Positions 8,001 to 14,151 of a stretch of DNA of 14,850 nt are shown in pieces (the stretch's first letter is position 1; each line of letters starts with the position of its first letter). A program made the translations under genes and the position numbers. Source of the DNA: Peptococcaceae bacterium UBA3937 (lineage in GTDB: Bacteria > Bacillota > Peptococcia > DRI-13 > DTU073); assembly GCA_002385735.1 (NCBI GenBank), contig DGEB01000060.1:1434-16283 (forward strand). Direction: 5' to 3'. The notes beneath the pieces were generated by a model. It had not been told where the DNA came from and searched no databases. It worked only from the letters and a program-made list of their open reading frames with translations.

Positions 8001-8789
8001 CTAGCTATTAGAAATATTATTCTGTTGGGGAGGCGGACATTCCGCGCAGCGGCCGGGTTCTAAATCAGTTTCCTCACAGAAATCGGGACATAGGGCAGGT
8101 TTTTCAAAGGGCACACACTCGCCTGGTAACACGGGGAACGGCAAATCAATACAATCTCTCTTGCAAACCGGAATACAAATAATGGAACGACCGGATTCCA
8201 ATGCAAAGAATTCTTTCTCTACGGTAACCTCAATGGCAAAGGGCGGGAAGGTGGACGGGAAACCGGACGGCCGAGGCACAAGCTCTGCCCGGATACAATC
8301 AAAATTAATCCTTCTCACGCAGATCTCCGTTTCCTCGGGCATGCATAAAACGCAGCCACCTTGGAAGTCTTCAACCGGCACCGCCAATTCCCGGTCAAAG
8401 GTACCGGAAGCGCCCCCCATTTCGATACTGTCGTTTTGCGAATCAAAGAACTCAAAAAACACCCGGACCCGGTAACGAACAGTAAAGACAATGCAATCTC
8501 CTACCCGGCGCGGCGCCGAACCGCCCGGAGGAACAGGAGCGTTTACCCCAATAATCTGCAAATTATTGGCAATACAGTTGATGGGGCACGCATCACTGGG
8601 GATAGGTACCCCCGTGTCTGATTCAAATAAATAATGAATGTCGTGGAAACATTTTTGCCCGGAAGCACAAACTTTTTCCATAATCACCGGCGTGCAGACA
8701 AATTTCTTTTTAAAGCAACGTTCGGCTAAAGCCTGAACTTCGGGGTTGTTCCATGCTTGTTTAACTTCGGTAATAAAGTCCCTTTCCAA
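8001..8789 (-). CDS. Cysteine-rich protein of unknown family, paralog 2 (candidate spore-envelope protein)
   Basis: A tandem paralog of the 7061-7837 gene, roughly 70% identical by eye. I choose the TTG at 8789 as start: AAGGAGGG lies 8 bases upstream, and the resulting N-terminus (MERDFITEVKQAW) aligns with paralog 1. This gives 262 residues with 19 cysteines and no signal peptide. Shared landmarks are KFVCTPVIMEKVCASG, FHDIHYLF, PIPSDACPINC, GDCIVFTVRYRVRVFFEFFD, RELAVPVED, the identical block at 164-207, CIDLPFPVLPGEC and EETDLEPGRCAECPPPQ. It ends with an extra NNISNS tail. Four cysteines present in paralog 1 are missing here, all in the loop around 80-95 and at about 130. The longer reading from 8879 would put the promoter inside the gene, so it is rejected. 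Function unknown; spore-surface role is inferred. Confidence 0.85.
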   Translation of the reverse strand: MERDFITEVKQAWNNPEVQALAERCFKKKFVCTPVIMEKVCASGQKCFHDIHYLFESDTGVPIPSDACPINCIANNLQIIGVNAPVPPGGSAPRRVGDCIVFTVRYRVRVFFEFFDSQNDSIEMGGASGTFDRELAVPVEDFQGGCVLCMPEETEICVRRINFDCIRAELVPRPSGFPSTFPPFAIEVTVEKEFFALESGRSIICIPVCKRDCIDLPFPVLPGECVPFEKPALCPDFCEETDLEPGRCAECPPPQQNNISNS

Positions 8790-8839
8790 AATGAATCCCT
8801 CCTTAATACAATGTGTGACCCGGATTTTCTCCGTCAACA

Positions 8840-8867
8840 TATCATATGAAGCAAGGGATACAAGGGT
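8840..8867 (-). promoter_or_regulatory. Sigma-K-like promoter for cysteine-rich paralog 2
   Basis: On the minus strand CATATGATA (8840-8848) fits CATANNNTA, with AC (8866-8867) exactly 17 bases upstream. The arrangement is the same as before paralog 1, and the distance to the start codon is nearly the same (50 versus 48 bases). The repeated architecture before two paralogs makes chance less likely. Confidence 0.62.
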
Positions 8868-8870
8868 GCA

Positions 8871-8910
8871 AAAAGACAACTCAAGTTGTTCAACTAAAGT
8901 TGCCTTTTTT
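8871..8910 (-). terminator. Rho-independent terminator after the LamG gene
   Basis: AAAAGACAACT (8871-8881) can pair with AGTTGCCTTTT (8898-8908) with one mismatch, and a smaller palindrome AACTCAAGTT lies inside. T-runs flank the stem on both strands, so it may work in both directions. It ends the 8980-10098 transcript a few bases before the -35 element of paralog 2. The 8911-8979 stretch between LamG stop and this hairpin shows nothing further. Confidence 0.7.
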
Positions 8911-8979
8911 ACGTGTTATTTTGTTGTGACGTGCTCCCGTCGTAATAATTTCGGTTTCTTATTATGCTTACGCTTGTTT

Positions 8980-10098
8980 TTACCTGAACTTGTCTTTTTC
9001 CGCCAGGTAGTTTTGCAGGACTTCGCTGTCCAAAAGGGCGCGGGGATAGACACGAACTCCACCAATAGAACCGTTGAAAAATTGATGTGTAGTACTAACG
9101 CTAACACCTATTAAGAATCGATACGGATTATTGCTAACCATTTGGGCAGCTCCGATGTTTAAAAACGAAAACAAACTTCCATTTAAATAATATCTGATTT
9201 GTGTCCCGTTAAAAGTAACGACAATATGATACCAGGTATTTGCCTGCAAACCAGCCGTTTCCTTTGGATACCAACCCACCTGTTTTTCTCCATCCCAAAA
9301 AGCAAAATGAAATTTGTCATTTAGATCATTATATAGCAGTCTATATCCGGGTCTATCCGGTGTTTCCTGGCCTTTACCGGCTATCACTTGACCACCAACG
9401 CTACCCACCGTTCTGAAGTTAACCCATGCATCAATAGTAACGGCGCCGGTAAGATTTAAACTTTCATCATCTCCACAATCTACATAACTATCAACCCCAT
9501 CAAACTCCAACGCATGCCCCGTCCAGCCATCGCCAGCGGTAAATCCAAAGTTATGAAGCGTGCCGTGATTATTGCAACCACTTTTATCTGCCCATACGGT
9601 GGTGGGAGGATTGTTTTTGCCTTCTGATCCATCCAAATCGAGAACTGCACCGTCAACCGTGCTTAGCGGTTCGGGATTCATGGTAGCAAGATAAAGCTGA
9701 GTTATCTCTTCCGAAGATAAAGCGCGTTTGTAGATAGCGATGTCACGGAGCGTACCATCAAAATAACTACTCCCATTATTATCGTATCCCAGAGACGTTT
9801 TTACATTTGTCGTATCGGCAATACCGGTTCTTGTTGTTTGCCCTTTCATTTCGCCATTTATAAAGATAGTTAAAGTGGCAACCCCTTCTTCGTTATAAGT
9901 TCTGGTAGCAGTTATCATATACCAGACACCCGCTTCGGGGGTAAAAGGGGTAAACAAACCTCCCCACTGATTATTGATCGTATAGAAAAACCTAATTCCA
10001 CCGGTGTCTTCTGCTTGAACAGGACTGTAAGGAGCGCCTATATTCAATAAACAAGAACCAGCAGTAAAGAAAAAAAACTGGAACTGCTTCTTTTGCAT
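8980..10098 (-). CDS. LamG/concanavalin-like protein with a truncated first domain
   Basis: A 372-residue protein with LamG-like jelly-roll repeats, a fold that usually binds carbohydrate or mediates surface contacts. The second domain (about 148-365) is complete: ALEFDGVDSYVDCG, TIDAWVNF, WYHIVVTFNGTQIRYYLNG and GGVRVYPRALLDSEVLQNYL are typical. The first (about 12-137) has only the later strands, including VWYMITATRTY, TLTIFINGEMKG and TLRDIAIYKRALSSEEITQLY; its opening strands are missing. The N-terminus is ambiguous: KK plus a hydrophobic run and PVQAED could be a signal peptide, but GSCLLNIGAPYS also reads as a LamG strand. The ATG has GAGGGGG 10 bases upstream and an in-frame TGA just before it, so the ORF cannot extend. 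It may be a 5'-deleted remnant or a short functional form. Confidence 0.8.
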   Translation of the reverse strand: MQKKQFQFFFFTAGSCLLNIGAPYSPVQAEDTGGIRFFYTINNQWGGLFTPFTPEAGVWYMITATRTYNEEGVATLTIFINGEMKGQTTRTGIADTTNVKTSLGYDNNGSSYFDGTLRDIAIYKRALSSEEITQLYLATMNPEPLSTVDGAVLDLDGSEGKNNPPTTVWADKSGCNNHGTLHNFGFTAGDGWTGHALEFDGVDSYVDCGDDESLNLTGAVTIDAWVNFRTVGSVGGQVIAGKGQETPDRPGYRLLYNDLNDKFHFAFWDGEKQVGWYPKETAGLQANTWYHIVVTFNGTQIRYYLNGSLFSFLNIGAAQMVSNNPYRFLIGVSVSTTHQFFNGSIGGVRVYPRALLDSEVLQNYLAEKDKFR

Positions 10099-10282
10099 CA
10101 GACTATAACCCCCTCAGTGTTCGAGGCACCATTTCGCATAATTTTGACATACTTACACAATATGCCCTTTATATTTTTTTTGATTAAAGCTTTTTTTCCT
10201 TCCCTGAAAAATATTATTCTCTTAACCAAAGATTACTCTTTCATTTCATTTTCCCCGCAGTATTCAAATTGACATGAGACAC

Positions 10283-10318
10283 AAAAAATCTCAGCGACTT
10301 TGCGCGCTGAGATTTTTT
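10283..10318 (-). terminator. Strong rho-independent terminator after the PG-binding CAP gene
   Basis: A perfect 14-base inverted repeat, AAAAAATCTCAGCG (10283-10296) and CGCTGAGATTTTTT (10305-10318), with an 8-base loop. It lies 47 bases past the stop of the CAP gene. Its A/T ends would terminate on either strand. The rest of the 266-base gap to the LamG start (10099-10282) is AT-rich; a partial CATATT motif near 10163 is too weak to call a promoter. Confidence 0.9.
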
Positions 10319-10364
10319 GCTCGAAAAAACTTTTCCGAAACAGCTTGTCCGGCTTGTCCTCTTT

Positions 10365-11282
10365 TTAACCGCCAAAATGTTGGGTAAACATCTTCCCGTA
10401 AGGTCCGCCATTGACAATCCCGATGCCAATACTGGTATAGTTGGGATTTAGGATGTTTTTACGGTGTCCCGAACTGTTCATTAAAGCAGTATGGGCAGCT
10501 TGTACACTTCTGTTTCCTGCTAAATTCTCACCTAAATACCTGTAATCAGGAGCATATTTCCGGATTAAGGCGGCAAAACCGCCTAAAGTAGGTGAAGTAT
10601 GACTGAAGTAATTATTTTCAATCATGTCTTTGCTCTTGAGGCGAGCACTCTGCACCAATCTTAAATCAACTTTCAAGGGAGCCACACCTGCTTTCGCCCT
10701 TTCCTGGTTAATCAGATTCACCATCTGCTGTTCTTCGGCAGATAAGCCCGCCACAGGATCCGGTTGCGGATTCGGCTTGGGCTCAGGTTGAGGCTCCGGT
10801 TTGGGTTCGGGCTTCGGCTCCGGCTTAGGCTGTGGGGTCGGAGTCGGATCCGGCTTCGGCTGCGGTTCCGGTTTAGGTTCAGGCTTTGGTTCCGGTTGCG
10901 GTACCGGTGTCGGATCGACCGGCTTTGTATCTCCGCCCTTAGCCGCATATTGTTGTTTCAGTAAATCATAAGTGTTCTGATCAACAACACCGGTGGGGGT
11001 TAAACCGTTGTGGCTCTGGAAATATTTCACCGCGTATCCGGTGGTTGTATCATAAAATGCGCTGGGTTTACCATAAAAGTTTAAATAACCTAACTCCTTC
11101 AGCATTACTTTGATTTCCTGAATATGTGAACCATATGAGCCAATCTTGGCGATAACCGTACTCTTACTCTGTGCGGTGCTTCCGTATTGAAGCACTGCCC
11201 CTTGCGTAACCGGTGCAAAAACCATCAAAAGGAAACTTAAAAGAAACAATGGAACGAATAATCTGCTTAATCTTTTACTCAT
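10365..11282 (-). CDS. Secreted CAP/SCP-domain protein with peptidoglycan-binding domain (YkwD-like)
   Basis: A 305-residue exported protein. A signal peptide (about 1-29, basic MSKRLSR, hydrophobic core, APVTQGA) leads to a PG_binding_1-type domain (about 43-112: [41 protein letters not shown]). A proline linker (121-176) of [17 protein letters not shown] repeats follows, then a CAP/SCP domain (about 181-305) with [25 protein letters not shown] (H228), YLGENLAGN (E252), [11 protein letters not shown] (H273) and a final FTQHFGG. Proteins of this plan (the YkwD family) are widespread in endospore formers and often linked to the spore envelope; the activity of bacterial CAP domains is not settled. 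The ATG has AAGGAGGT upstream, and a sigma-E-like motif precedes it. It forms a single-gene unit between two terminators. Confidence 0.92.
   Translation of the reverse strand: MSKRLSRLFVPLFLLSFLLMVFAPVTQGAVLQYGSTAQSKSTVIAKIGSYGSHIQEIKVMLKELGYLNFYGKPSAFYDTTTGYAVKYFQSHNGLTPTGVVDQNTYDLLKQQYAAKGGDTKPVDPTPVPQPEPKPEPKPEPQPKPDPTPTPQPKPEPKPEPKPEPQPEPKPNPQPDPVAGLSAEEQQMVNLINQERAKAGVAPLKVDLRLVQSARLKSKDMIENNYFSHTSPTLGGFAALIRKYAPDYRYLGENLAGNRSVQAAHTALMNSSGHRKNILNPNYTSIGIGIVNGGPYGKMFTQHFGG
10755..10922 (-). repeat. Proline-rich tandem repeat encoding the CAP protein linker
   Basis: This stretch encodes residues 121-176, an alternating Pro linker in which a [18 protein letters not shown] unit occurs twice, separated by [10 protein letters not shown]. 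The K/E alternation gives a stiff, zwitterionic spacer. The DNA is GC-rich and internally repetitive, so copy number may vary between strains and assemblies. Confidence 0.75.
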
Positions 11283-11303
11283 CTCTTTCTACCTCCTTGT
11301 CAA

Positions 11304-11329
11304 AGTATATGAGGACAAACCGTACTTAT
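11304..11329 (-). promoter_or_regulatory. Sigma-E-like promoter for the PG-binding CAP gene
   Basis: On the minus strand CATATACT (11304-11311) differs from the sigma-E -10 consensus CATACANT at one position, and ATA (11327-11329) lies 15 bases upstream, one short of the usual spacing. The start codon is 21 bases beyond the -10. This is a suggestive match only. Confidence 0.4.
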
Positions 11330-11347
11330 TAAGATAACATGGGACGC

Positions 11348-11373
11348 AAAAAAAACAGCCGGTAAATCCAGCC
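11348..11373 (-). terminator. Rho-independent terminator after the 428-residue protein gene
   Basis: On the minus strand GCTGG (11368-11372) pairs with CCGGC (11358-11362) around an ATTTA loop, with further G-T pairs outside, followed by an uninterrupted run of eight T (11348-11355). It lies 13 bases past the stop at 11386. Confidence 0.7.
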
Positions 11374-11385
11374 AATTATGAAAAC

Positions 11386-12672
11386 CTAACCATCTTTATG
11401 CGGTTTTAGTTCTAAAAAAAGCAGCTTCATTTTATCCCGTTCTACCGGCACACACCGCATCCCCACGAAAGCCCCCTGAGCCTGCGCCGGATGATTGCGG
11501 CCATCGCTACTGTCATTAGGGCAAGCCGAACCGAAAGGAATCATCGGCTCCCTTTCCGGCAGAGGCATGGATGGATAATATTGCTGCTCAGCCGAGAGAG
11601 AGGGGGTAAACTGGAAAAGGGGCCCGTCCGGCGGGGAAAAGAGTGCTTGCAGATTCCCGCCGCCCCGTTTTGGCTTTCTTCTTCTGCTTGCTCCTCCCTT
11701 CGTCACGGCCTCGCCACATACTTTCAGTTGTTGCTTGGAAGCTGTTTGTTCTGTGAACTTCAATTGTTCAGAAAGTGTTGCTTGGTCGGAAGGCTCCGTT
11801 TGTTGTAGAAACCCCTCCTGTTCATCATCCTCCCCTTGTTCCGGATGCTCGGCGGGTCCGGCCTCCTCCGCTTGTTGTGGCGGTTCGCCGGCTTGTTCTG
11901 CCGGTTCAGTTTGTTCTTCCTGTTCCGCTTGTGGCTCGAACTCATCAAAACTAACCACTTCGCCTAAAGAATCGAATTTTTCATCATCGGCCAACCGCTG
12001 TTCTTCCAACGCATCATGATCGCGGTAATACTCTGACCCCTGATTTTGCTCTGCATAGTGGTTTTGTTCCGCAACATCATCCTGCAGGGCCGTTTTTATC
12101 ACCCCACCGTTTCCTTCGTCCTCTCTGACCTTATAGAATTCACTGCGAAACAGTTCCACCCGCTCCGCAGCAAGCAGGGTGCCATAATACTCCATGATGG
12201 CTTGATAAATATGAAAGCGGAACATTTTTTCCTCTTGCGGTCTGACCTTCGTAATCTCCACGATGACGGTCGGGGTACAGGAAAAATAATAACGGAGATA
12301 GCGCCAGTTTTTCAGATAAGTAAGCGCCCCGGGAATCTCAAAATGAAGCTCCTTTTTGCAGGCGGTGCAATGTTTAATTATCGAAGCAATCATTTTTAAG
12401 CTATCCTGGCGTTTGCCCAGAAAAGTAAAGATACGCACCCTGCTTGGCGCGGCTTCTTCATCCGCCTCTTCTCCGGCGGCGGAATCCTTCCCCTGCTGAA
12501 AATTAATTAATACCTGCAGCTTCATCAGTTCCAATAACCGCTTGTAGTAAGCCTTCCCCTCCCCATGAAAAACCAACGCTCCTTGCCTGCTTTCCTCCCC
12601 GGGCAAAGAACTAAGGGTCATGGTCACTCCATTAAGCTCCGGCACCACCGCATAAACCATCTCTTTCGGCAT
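11386..12672 (-). CDS. 428-residue protein of unknown function with acidic Q/E-rich middle
   Basis: I do not recognise a family. The protein has three parts. Residues 1-185 look folded (mixed helix and strand, with a CTAC motif at 102-105 and the aromatic stretch YLKNWRYLRYYFSC at 119-132). Residues about 197-315 are low-complexity, acidic and glutamine-rich, with repeated EQ, AEQ and PAEQ units and probably disordered. Residues about 327-428 begin with a basic patch RRRKPKRGGG and end in a short hydrophobic strand MKLLFLELKP. No signal peptide or membrane segment is seen. The ATG has AAGGTGGG upstream. A sigma-K/E-like motif precedes it, and terminators flank it. The charged, repetitive build recalls spore-coat morphogenetic proteins in general style only; no homology is claimed. 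Confidence 0.82.
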   Translation of the reverse strand: MPKEMVYAVVPELNGVTMTLSSLPGEESRQGALVFHGEGKAYYKRLLELMKLQVLINFQQGKDSAAGEEADEEAAPSRVRIFTFLGKRQDSLKMIASIIKHCTACKKELHFEIPGALTYLKNWRYLRYYFSCTPTVIVEITKVRPQEEKMFRFHIYQAIMEYYGTLLAAERVELFRSEFYKVREDEGNGGVIKTALQDDVAEQNHYAEQNQGSEYYRDHDALEEQRLADDEKFDSLGEVVSFDEFEPQAEQEEQTEPAEQAGEPPQQAEEAGPAEHPEQGEDDEQEGFLQQTEPSDQATLSEQLKFTEQTASKQQLKVCGEAVTKGGASRRRKPKRGGGNLQALFSPPDGPLFQFTPSLSAEQQYYPSMPLPEREPMIPFGSACPNDSSDGRNHPAQAQGAFVGMRCVPVERDKMKLLFLELKPHKDG

Positions 12673-12707
12673 ACCCGTTTCCCACCTTGTAATTTAAACT
12701 ACTAACC

Positions 12708-12734
12708 ACTATATGAGAATGCCCCGCTTTCTGT
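12708..12734 (-). promoter_or_regulatory. Sigma-K/E-like promoter for the 428-residue protein gene
   Basis: On the minus strand CATATAGTG (12707-12715) differs from CATANNNTA only in the last base, with AC (12733-12734) exactly 17 bases upstream as in the cysteine-rich genes. CATATAGT also fits the sigma-E -10 with one mismatch. The -35 element abuts the T-run of the preceding terminator. Confidence 0.42.
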
Positions 12735-12774
12735 TAAAAAAGCAGCCCCTTCATCTGAATAATGAAGGAACTGC
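12735..12774 (-). terminator. Rho-independent terminator after the second CAP gene
   Basis: On the minus strand the stem GCAGTTCCTTCAT (12762-12774) pairs imperfectly with ATGAAGGGGCTGC (12742-12754), leaving a 7-base loop and a TTTTTT run at 12735-12741. It ends the 12827-13486 transcript 50 bases past its stop. Confidence 0.82.
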
Positions 12775-12826
12775 CCAGTATAACCAACCGCACAATTGAG
12801 AATTCTGACGACAGCATCGCCAAAAT

Positions 12827-13486
12827 TTACTTCATAATAAATAACTGGGTCACCACAACACCGTAGGTGTCCTGAATAATCCCGATGCCCACATGGGTAA
12901 AATTCCGGTTCAACATATTCGCTTTATGAGCGGAACTAGCCATCAATAAAGCGAACGCATGCCGTCCATCCCTTGCTTTGGCCAGGTTTTCCCCTACCGA
13001 ATAAAACCGGATTCCGGCATCGTACACCATATTGGCAAAAGAGCCATAAACCGGCGAGACATGGGAAAAATAGTTGTTCTTAATGATATCCTGGCTTTTC
13101 AAACGGGCCAGATTGGTTAATTCAGGCATTAACTGCAAGGGCTTTAAACCGTTTTTCGCCCTTTCGGAGTTAAGCTGCGCCAGCATCTGCTGCTCCTGAT
13201 TCACTAACACGCCCCTTATCCCCGGGGCCGGATCGGGCTGTGGTTCAGGAGTAGGCACAGGTTCGGGGACCGGTTCCGGATTGGGGTTCGGGGTCGAGGT
13301 GGGAGTAGGTGTTGGAGTCGGTGTCGGTGTCGGGGTGGGTTGCGTCACAATGCCCTTTTGCCGCAACAATTCCTGCAGCTTAGCCGCTCCCCAGGAAGCT
13401 TGAGCTTCACCGACAAAGCAAAACTGGGAAACCAGGAACACACTTAAGCCTACCGTCGCCAACTTCTTGATCGTTTTCTGCTGCAT
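12827..13486 (-). CDS. Secreted CAP/SCP-domain protein, short form
   Basis: A 219-residue exported protein when started at the ATG at 13486, which has AAGGAGGAGG 6 bases upstream; an in-frame GTG at 13519 lies before that site and is rejected. A signal peptide (about 1-30, MQQKTIKKLATVGLSVFLV, cleavage likely after GEAQA) is followed by a short helical piece (WGAAKLQELLRQKG) and a TP/EP linker (49-88). The CAP domain (about 95-219) has LNSERAKNGLKPLQL, NNYFSHVSP (H142), SVGENLAKA (E166) and ASSAHKANML (H187). Compared with the neighbouring CAP protein it lacks the peptidoglycan-binding domain, and its C-terminal QHF is replaced by QLF. A secreted, cell-wall or spore-associated role is likely. 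Confidence 0.9.
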   Translation of the reverse strand: MQQKTIKKLATVGLSVFLVSQFCFVGEAQASWGAAKLQELLRQKGIVTQPTPTPTPTPTPTPTSTPNPNPEPVPEPVPTPEPQPDPAPGIRGVLVNQEQQMLAQLNSERAKNGLKPLQLMPELTNLARLKSQDIIKNNYFSHVSPVYGSFANMVYDAGIRFYSVGENLAKARDGRHAFALLMASSAHKANMLNRNFTHVGIGIIQDTYGVVVTQLFIMK

Positions 13487-13523
13487 AAAAAGCCTCCTCC
13501 TTGTTGAGCATTTTTTCACCCCT

Positions 13524-13552
13524 ACTATACCTAATTACCACAATTACAACAA
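13524..13552 (-). promoter_or_regulatory. Vegetative (sigma-A-like) promoter for the short CAP gene
   Basis: On the minus strand TTGTTG (13547-13552) and TATAGT (13524-13529) are 17 bases apart, a good sigma-A arrangement, 38 bases before the start. No CATA-type motif is seen here, unlike the other CAP gene. Confidence 0.5.
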
Positions 13553-13599
13553 ATCAGCCAAGGCAAGTTGGCGCTTTGTCTATCCAAAGGAAGTATGGG

Positions 13600-13632
13600 A
13601 CAGGCCGTCGGGGGCCCTGTTTTATTGTTTTC
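13600..13632 (+). other. Hairpin plus T-rich tract in the leader of the HMA-like gene
   Basis: ACAGG (13600-13604) pairs with CCTGT (13616-13620) with a bulged continuation of CC/GG, followed by TTTTATTGTTTT. On the plus strand this looks like an intrinsic terminator about 120 bases before the 13739 start, with no gene upstream of it on that strand. It could be a leader attenuator, the end of a short untranslated RNA, or chance. The remaining 13553-13738 sequence shows no clear promoter. Confidence 0.35.
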
Positions 13633-13738
13633 TTTACCTCTTCTTTTTTTTGCCAGCCAAAGGCATGAAGAACACTGCCCGGCGTTCCTGAATAGAATAA
13701 AGAAAAAACTGGCTGCCCAGCAACAAGGAGGAGAAAAA

Positions 13739-14017
13739 ATGAGCTGGTATCAAAATACCGCCCACTTTACCACATCCGGATTCCAGAATGCTTGCCGGAA
13801 AAAGATGCTGCTTCCCGTTACCATCACTAATCTGGATTCCCCTGAGGACGAAGAAAAGCTATTAAAAGCCCTGATCAACCTGCCGGGGATAGACGATGTC
13901 AAAGTAAACTTAGCCGAAAAACAGTTATTCATCACTTTTGACCCTCAATTGCTTCGCACGGAAACCATCGCCTACACCCTTTCCAACCTCGGCTACCATT
14001 ATGTGCAACGGAGCTGA
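13739..14017 (+). CDS. Small HMA-fold-like protein lacking the CXXC metal site
   Basis: A 92-residue protein starting at the ATG at 13739 behind AAGGAGGAG. After a short N-terminal extension (1-25, one Cys) residues about 26-90 follow the beta-alpha-beta-beta-alpha-beta pattern of heavy-metal-associated (HMA) domains: PVTITNL, EEKLLKALINLPGIDDVKVN, KQLFITFDPQLL, TETIAYTLSNLGYHY. The usual GMTCxxC loop is replaced by NLDSPED, so canonical Cu or Zn binding through two cysteines is not possible. No metal transporter is nearby. It may be a degenerate chaperone or a fold reused for protein binding. Longer in-frame reading from 13568 lacks a ribosome-binding site and runs through the leader hairpin. 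It is divergent from the short CAP gene. Confidence 0.8.
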   Translation: MSWYQNTAHFTTSGFQNACRKKMLLPVTITNLDSPEDEEKLLKALINLPGIDDVKVNLAEKQLFITFDPQLLRTETIAYTLSNLGYHYVQRS

Positions 14018-14052
14018 AAACATTGTCATTAAGACCCGGGGGGCTTTTCAGC
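14013..14052 (+). other. Hairpin after the HMA-like gene, possible weak terminator
   Basis: GCTGAAAA (14013-14020) is perfectly complementary to TTTTCAGC (14045-14052) across a 24-base loop that includes a CCCGGGGGG run. No clear T-tract follows on the plus strand, so termination would be weak. It overlaps the stop codon of the 13739 gene. Confidence 0.35.
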
Positions 14053-14081
14053 GTGAATAATTATATCTTTTCCCTTCAGAA

Positions 14082-14108
14082 ACAGTAACAATTAGATGGC
14101 ATATCTAA
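14082..14108 (+). promoter_or_regulatory. Possible sigma-K-like promoter for the third cysteine-rich gene
   Basis: CATATCTAA (14100-14108) differs from CATANNNTA at one base, with AC (14082-14083) 16 bases upstream. It lies 43 bases before the ATG, similar to the distances in the tandem pair. A weaker match than those two. Confidence 0.35.
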
Positions 14109-14151
14109 TAAGATAAAGCAGACAAAATAATGAGATAAAGGAGGATATATA

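Noticed and set aside
8980..10098. LamG gene considered as evidence for a prophage
   Set aside because: LamG domains occur in some phage tail proteins, but no capsid, tail, integrase or lysis gene lies nearby and the gene has its own terminator.
10755..10922. Repeat cluster considered as a CRISPR-like or regulatory repeat
   Set aside because: Units are short, in frame, lack spacers and encode a Pro-X linker between two recognised domains.
10718..10964. Repetitive Arg/Leu-rich frames on both strands across the CAP linker
   Set aside because: These are other-frame readings of the proline-repeat DNA and have no start signals.
11735..12019. Plus-strand Ser/Cys-rich frame that resembles a cysteine-rich protein
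   Set aside because: It is the antisense reading of the Q/E-rich segment of the 428-residue protein (CAA/GAA codons read as TTG/TTC or TGT/TCC), with no ribosome-binding site.
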